From assembly GCF_001027285.1 (NCBI RefSeq), contig NZ_CP011509.1, positions 46,001-110,000 of the forward strand: a stretch of DNA of 64,000 nucleotides. Direction: 5' to 3'. The position numbers and the translations under genes were made by a program. Under the pieces are notes generated by a model. That model made no database searches, was not told the origin of the DNA, and saw only the letters and a list, made by a program, of their open reading frames with translations. The stretch is from Archangium gephyra (lineage in GTDB: Bacteria > Myxococcota > Myxococcia > Myxococcales > Myxococcaceae). Of the stretch, positions 60,904 to 64,000 are shown one piece after another; positions within the stretch are counted from its first letter, which is position 1, and each line of letters opens with the position of its first letter.

Positions 60904-60935
60904 CAGTGGGGTGGAGCTCGTGAGAGATTGAGGTA
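60904..60935 (-). other. 23S processing stalk, 3' arm
   Basis: In the transcript, TTTACCTCAATCTCTCACG directly after 23S can pair with GCGAGAGATTAAGGTAA just before 23S (arm at 63901-63919). A further block (CCAAGGTC near 60881 and GACCTTGG near 63951) extends the pairing. This is the expected RNase III processing stem. Confidence 0.65.
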
Positions 60936-63905
<2,970 letters not shown>

Positions 63906-64000
63906 TTAATCTCTCGCAAGCCCGCCTCCCGGCGGGTTTCAACGACTCGAGACCAAGGTCCAGGCCCCAGCTCTTCGCTGCGGACCCGGAAGAATGCATT
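63906..64000 (-). other. 16S-23S spacer, partial
   Basis: The leader of 23S, containing the 5' arm of the processing stalk and a CCCGCC/GGCGGG hairpin at 63920-63937. No tRNA is visible in the 95 bases present; 16S would lie beyond the right edge. Confidence 0.8.

Overview
The window is high-GC DNA of myxobacterial character, most likely from the Cystobacterineae (Archangium/Cystobacter/Melittangium type). This is inferred from the gene content: Hanks-type kinases fused to TPRs, an FHA enhancer-binding protein, a kelch lipoprotein with a MYXO-CTERM-like tail, many lipoproteins, secreted hydrolases and proteases, and long genes with G/C third positions. No genus was proved.

Layout. 1-4007 is a minus-strand type VI secretion cargo module: DUF2169 adaptor, ketosynthase-like protein, DUF4150 PAAR-like tip, nuclease-like toxin and an Imm49-like immunity gene cut by the left edge. 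4008-4475 ends in a segment that looks like the 3' end of a tmRNA gene. 4476-8186 encodes a giant kelch/Ig-like lipoprotein. 8.4-21.3 kb holds a GNAT enzyme, a MarR-CPBP protease operon with a clear operator, an AlkD-like repair protein, a TPM/YgcG protein, a GH16 glycanase, a large kinase-TPR protein divergent from an FHA sigma-54 activator, a decayed L,D-transpeptidase and an M23 peptidase.

21.4-35.1 kb is dominated by a REP/RAYT system. Two Y1 (HUH) transposase copies sit in units of exactly 1081 bp bounded by a 14-bp core (GTGTCARASRAYTC), and about 27 cores occur in eight clusters. Between them lies a probable operon, 24166-29406: an unrecognised 595-residue protein, a 22-residue peptide with a strong ribosome binding site, a subtilase with a long unexplained N-terminus, and a ComEC-type metallo-beta-lactamase-fold protein. 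This is the best candidate in the window for an undescribed system.

35-51 kb contains superoxide dismutase, an AraC regulator divergent from an Old Yellow Enzyme, a GON-domain lipoprotein, an ECF sigma factor with a kinase, a dGTPase, a large secreted PKD-type protein, two related glycine-rich secreted proteins flanking an unknown gene, an ECF sigma/anti-sigma pair and a DsbA-like protein.

51-58 kb carries a secreted subtilase, glpD and a hybrid PAS histidine kinase. Each is interrupted by an apparent one-base loss in a G/C run, which looks more like consensus error than decay. 57.8-60.4 kb holds small housekeeping-type genes. The right end, on the minus strand, is an rRNA operon with a complete 23S gene, a complete 5S gene and part of the 16S-23S spacer.
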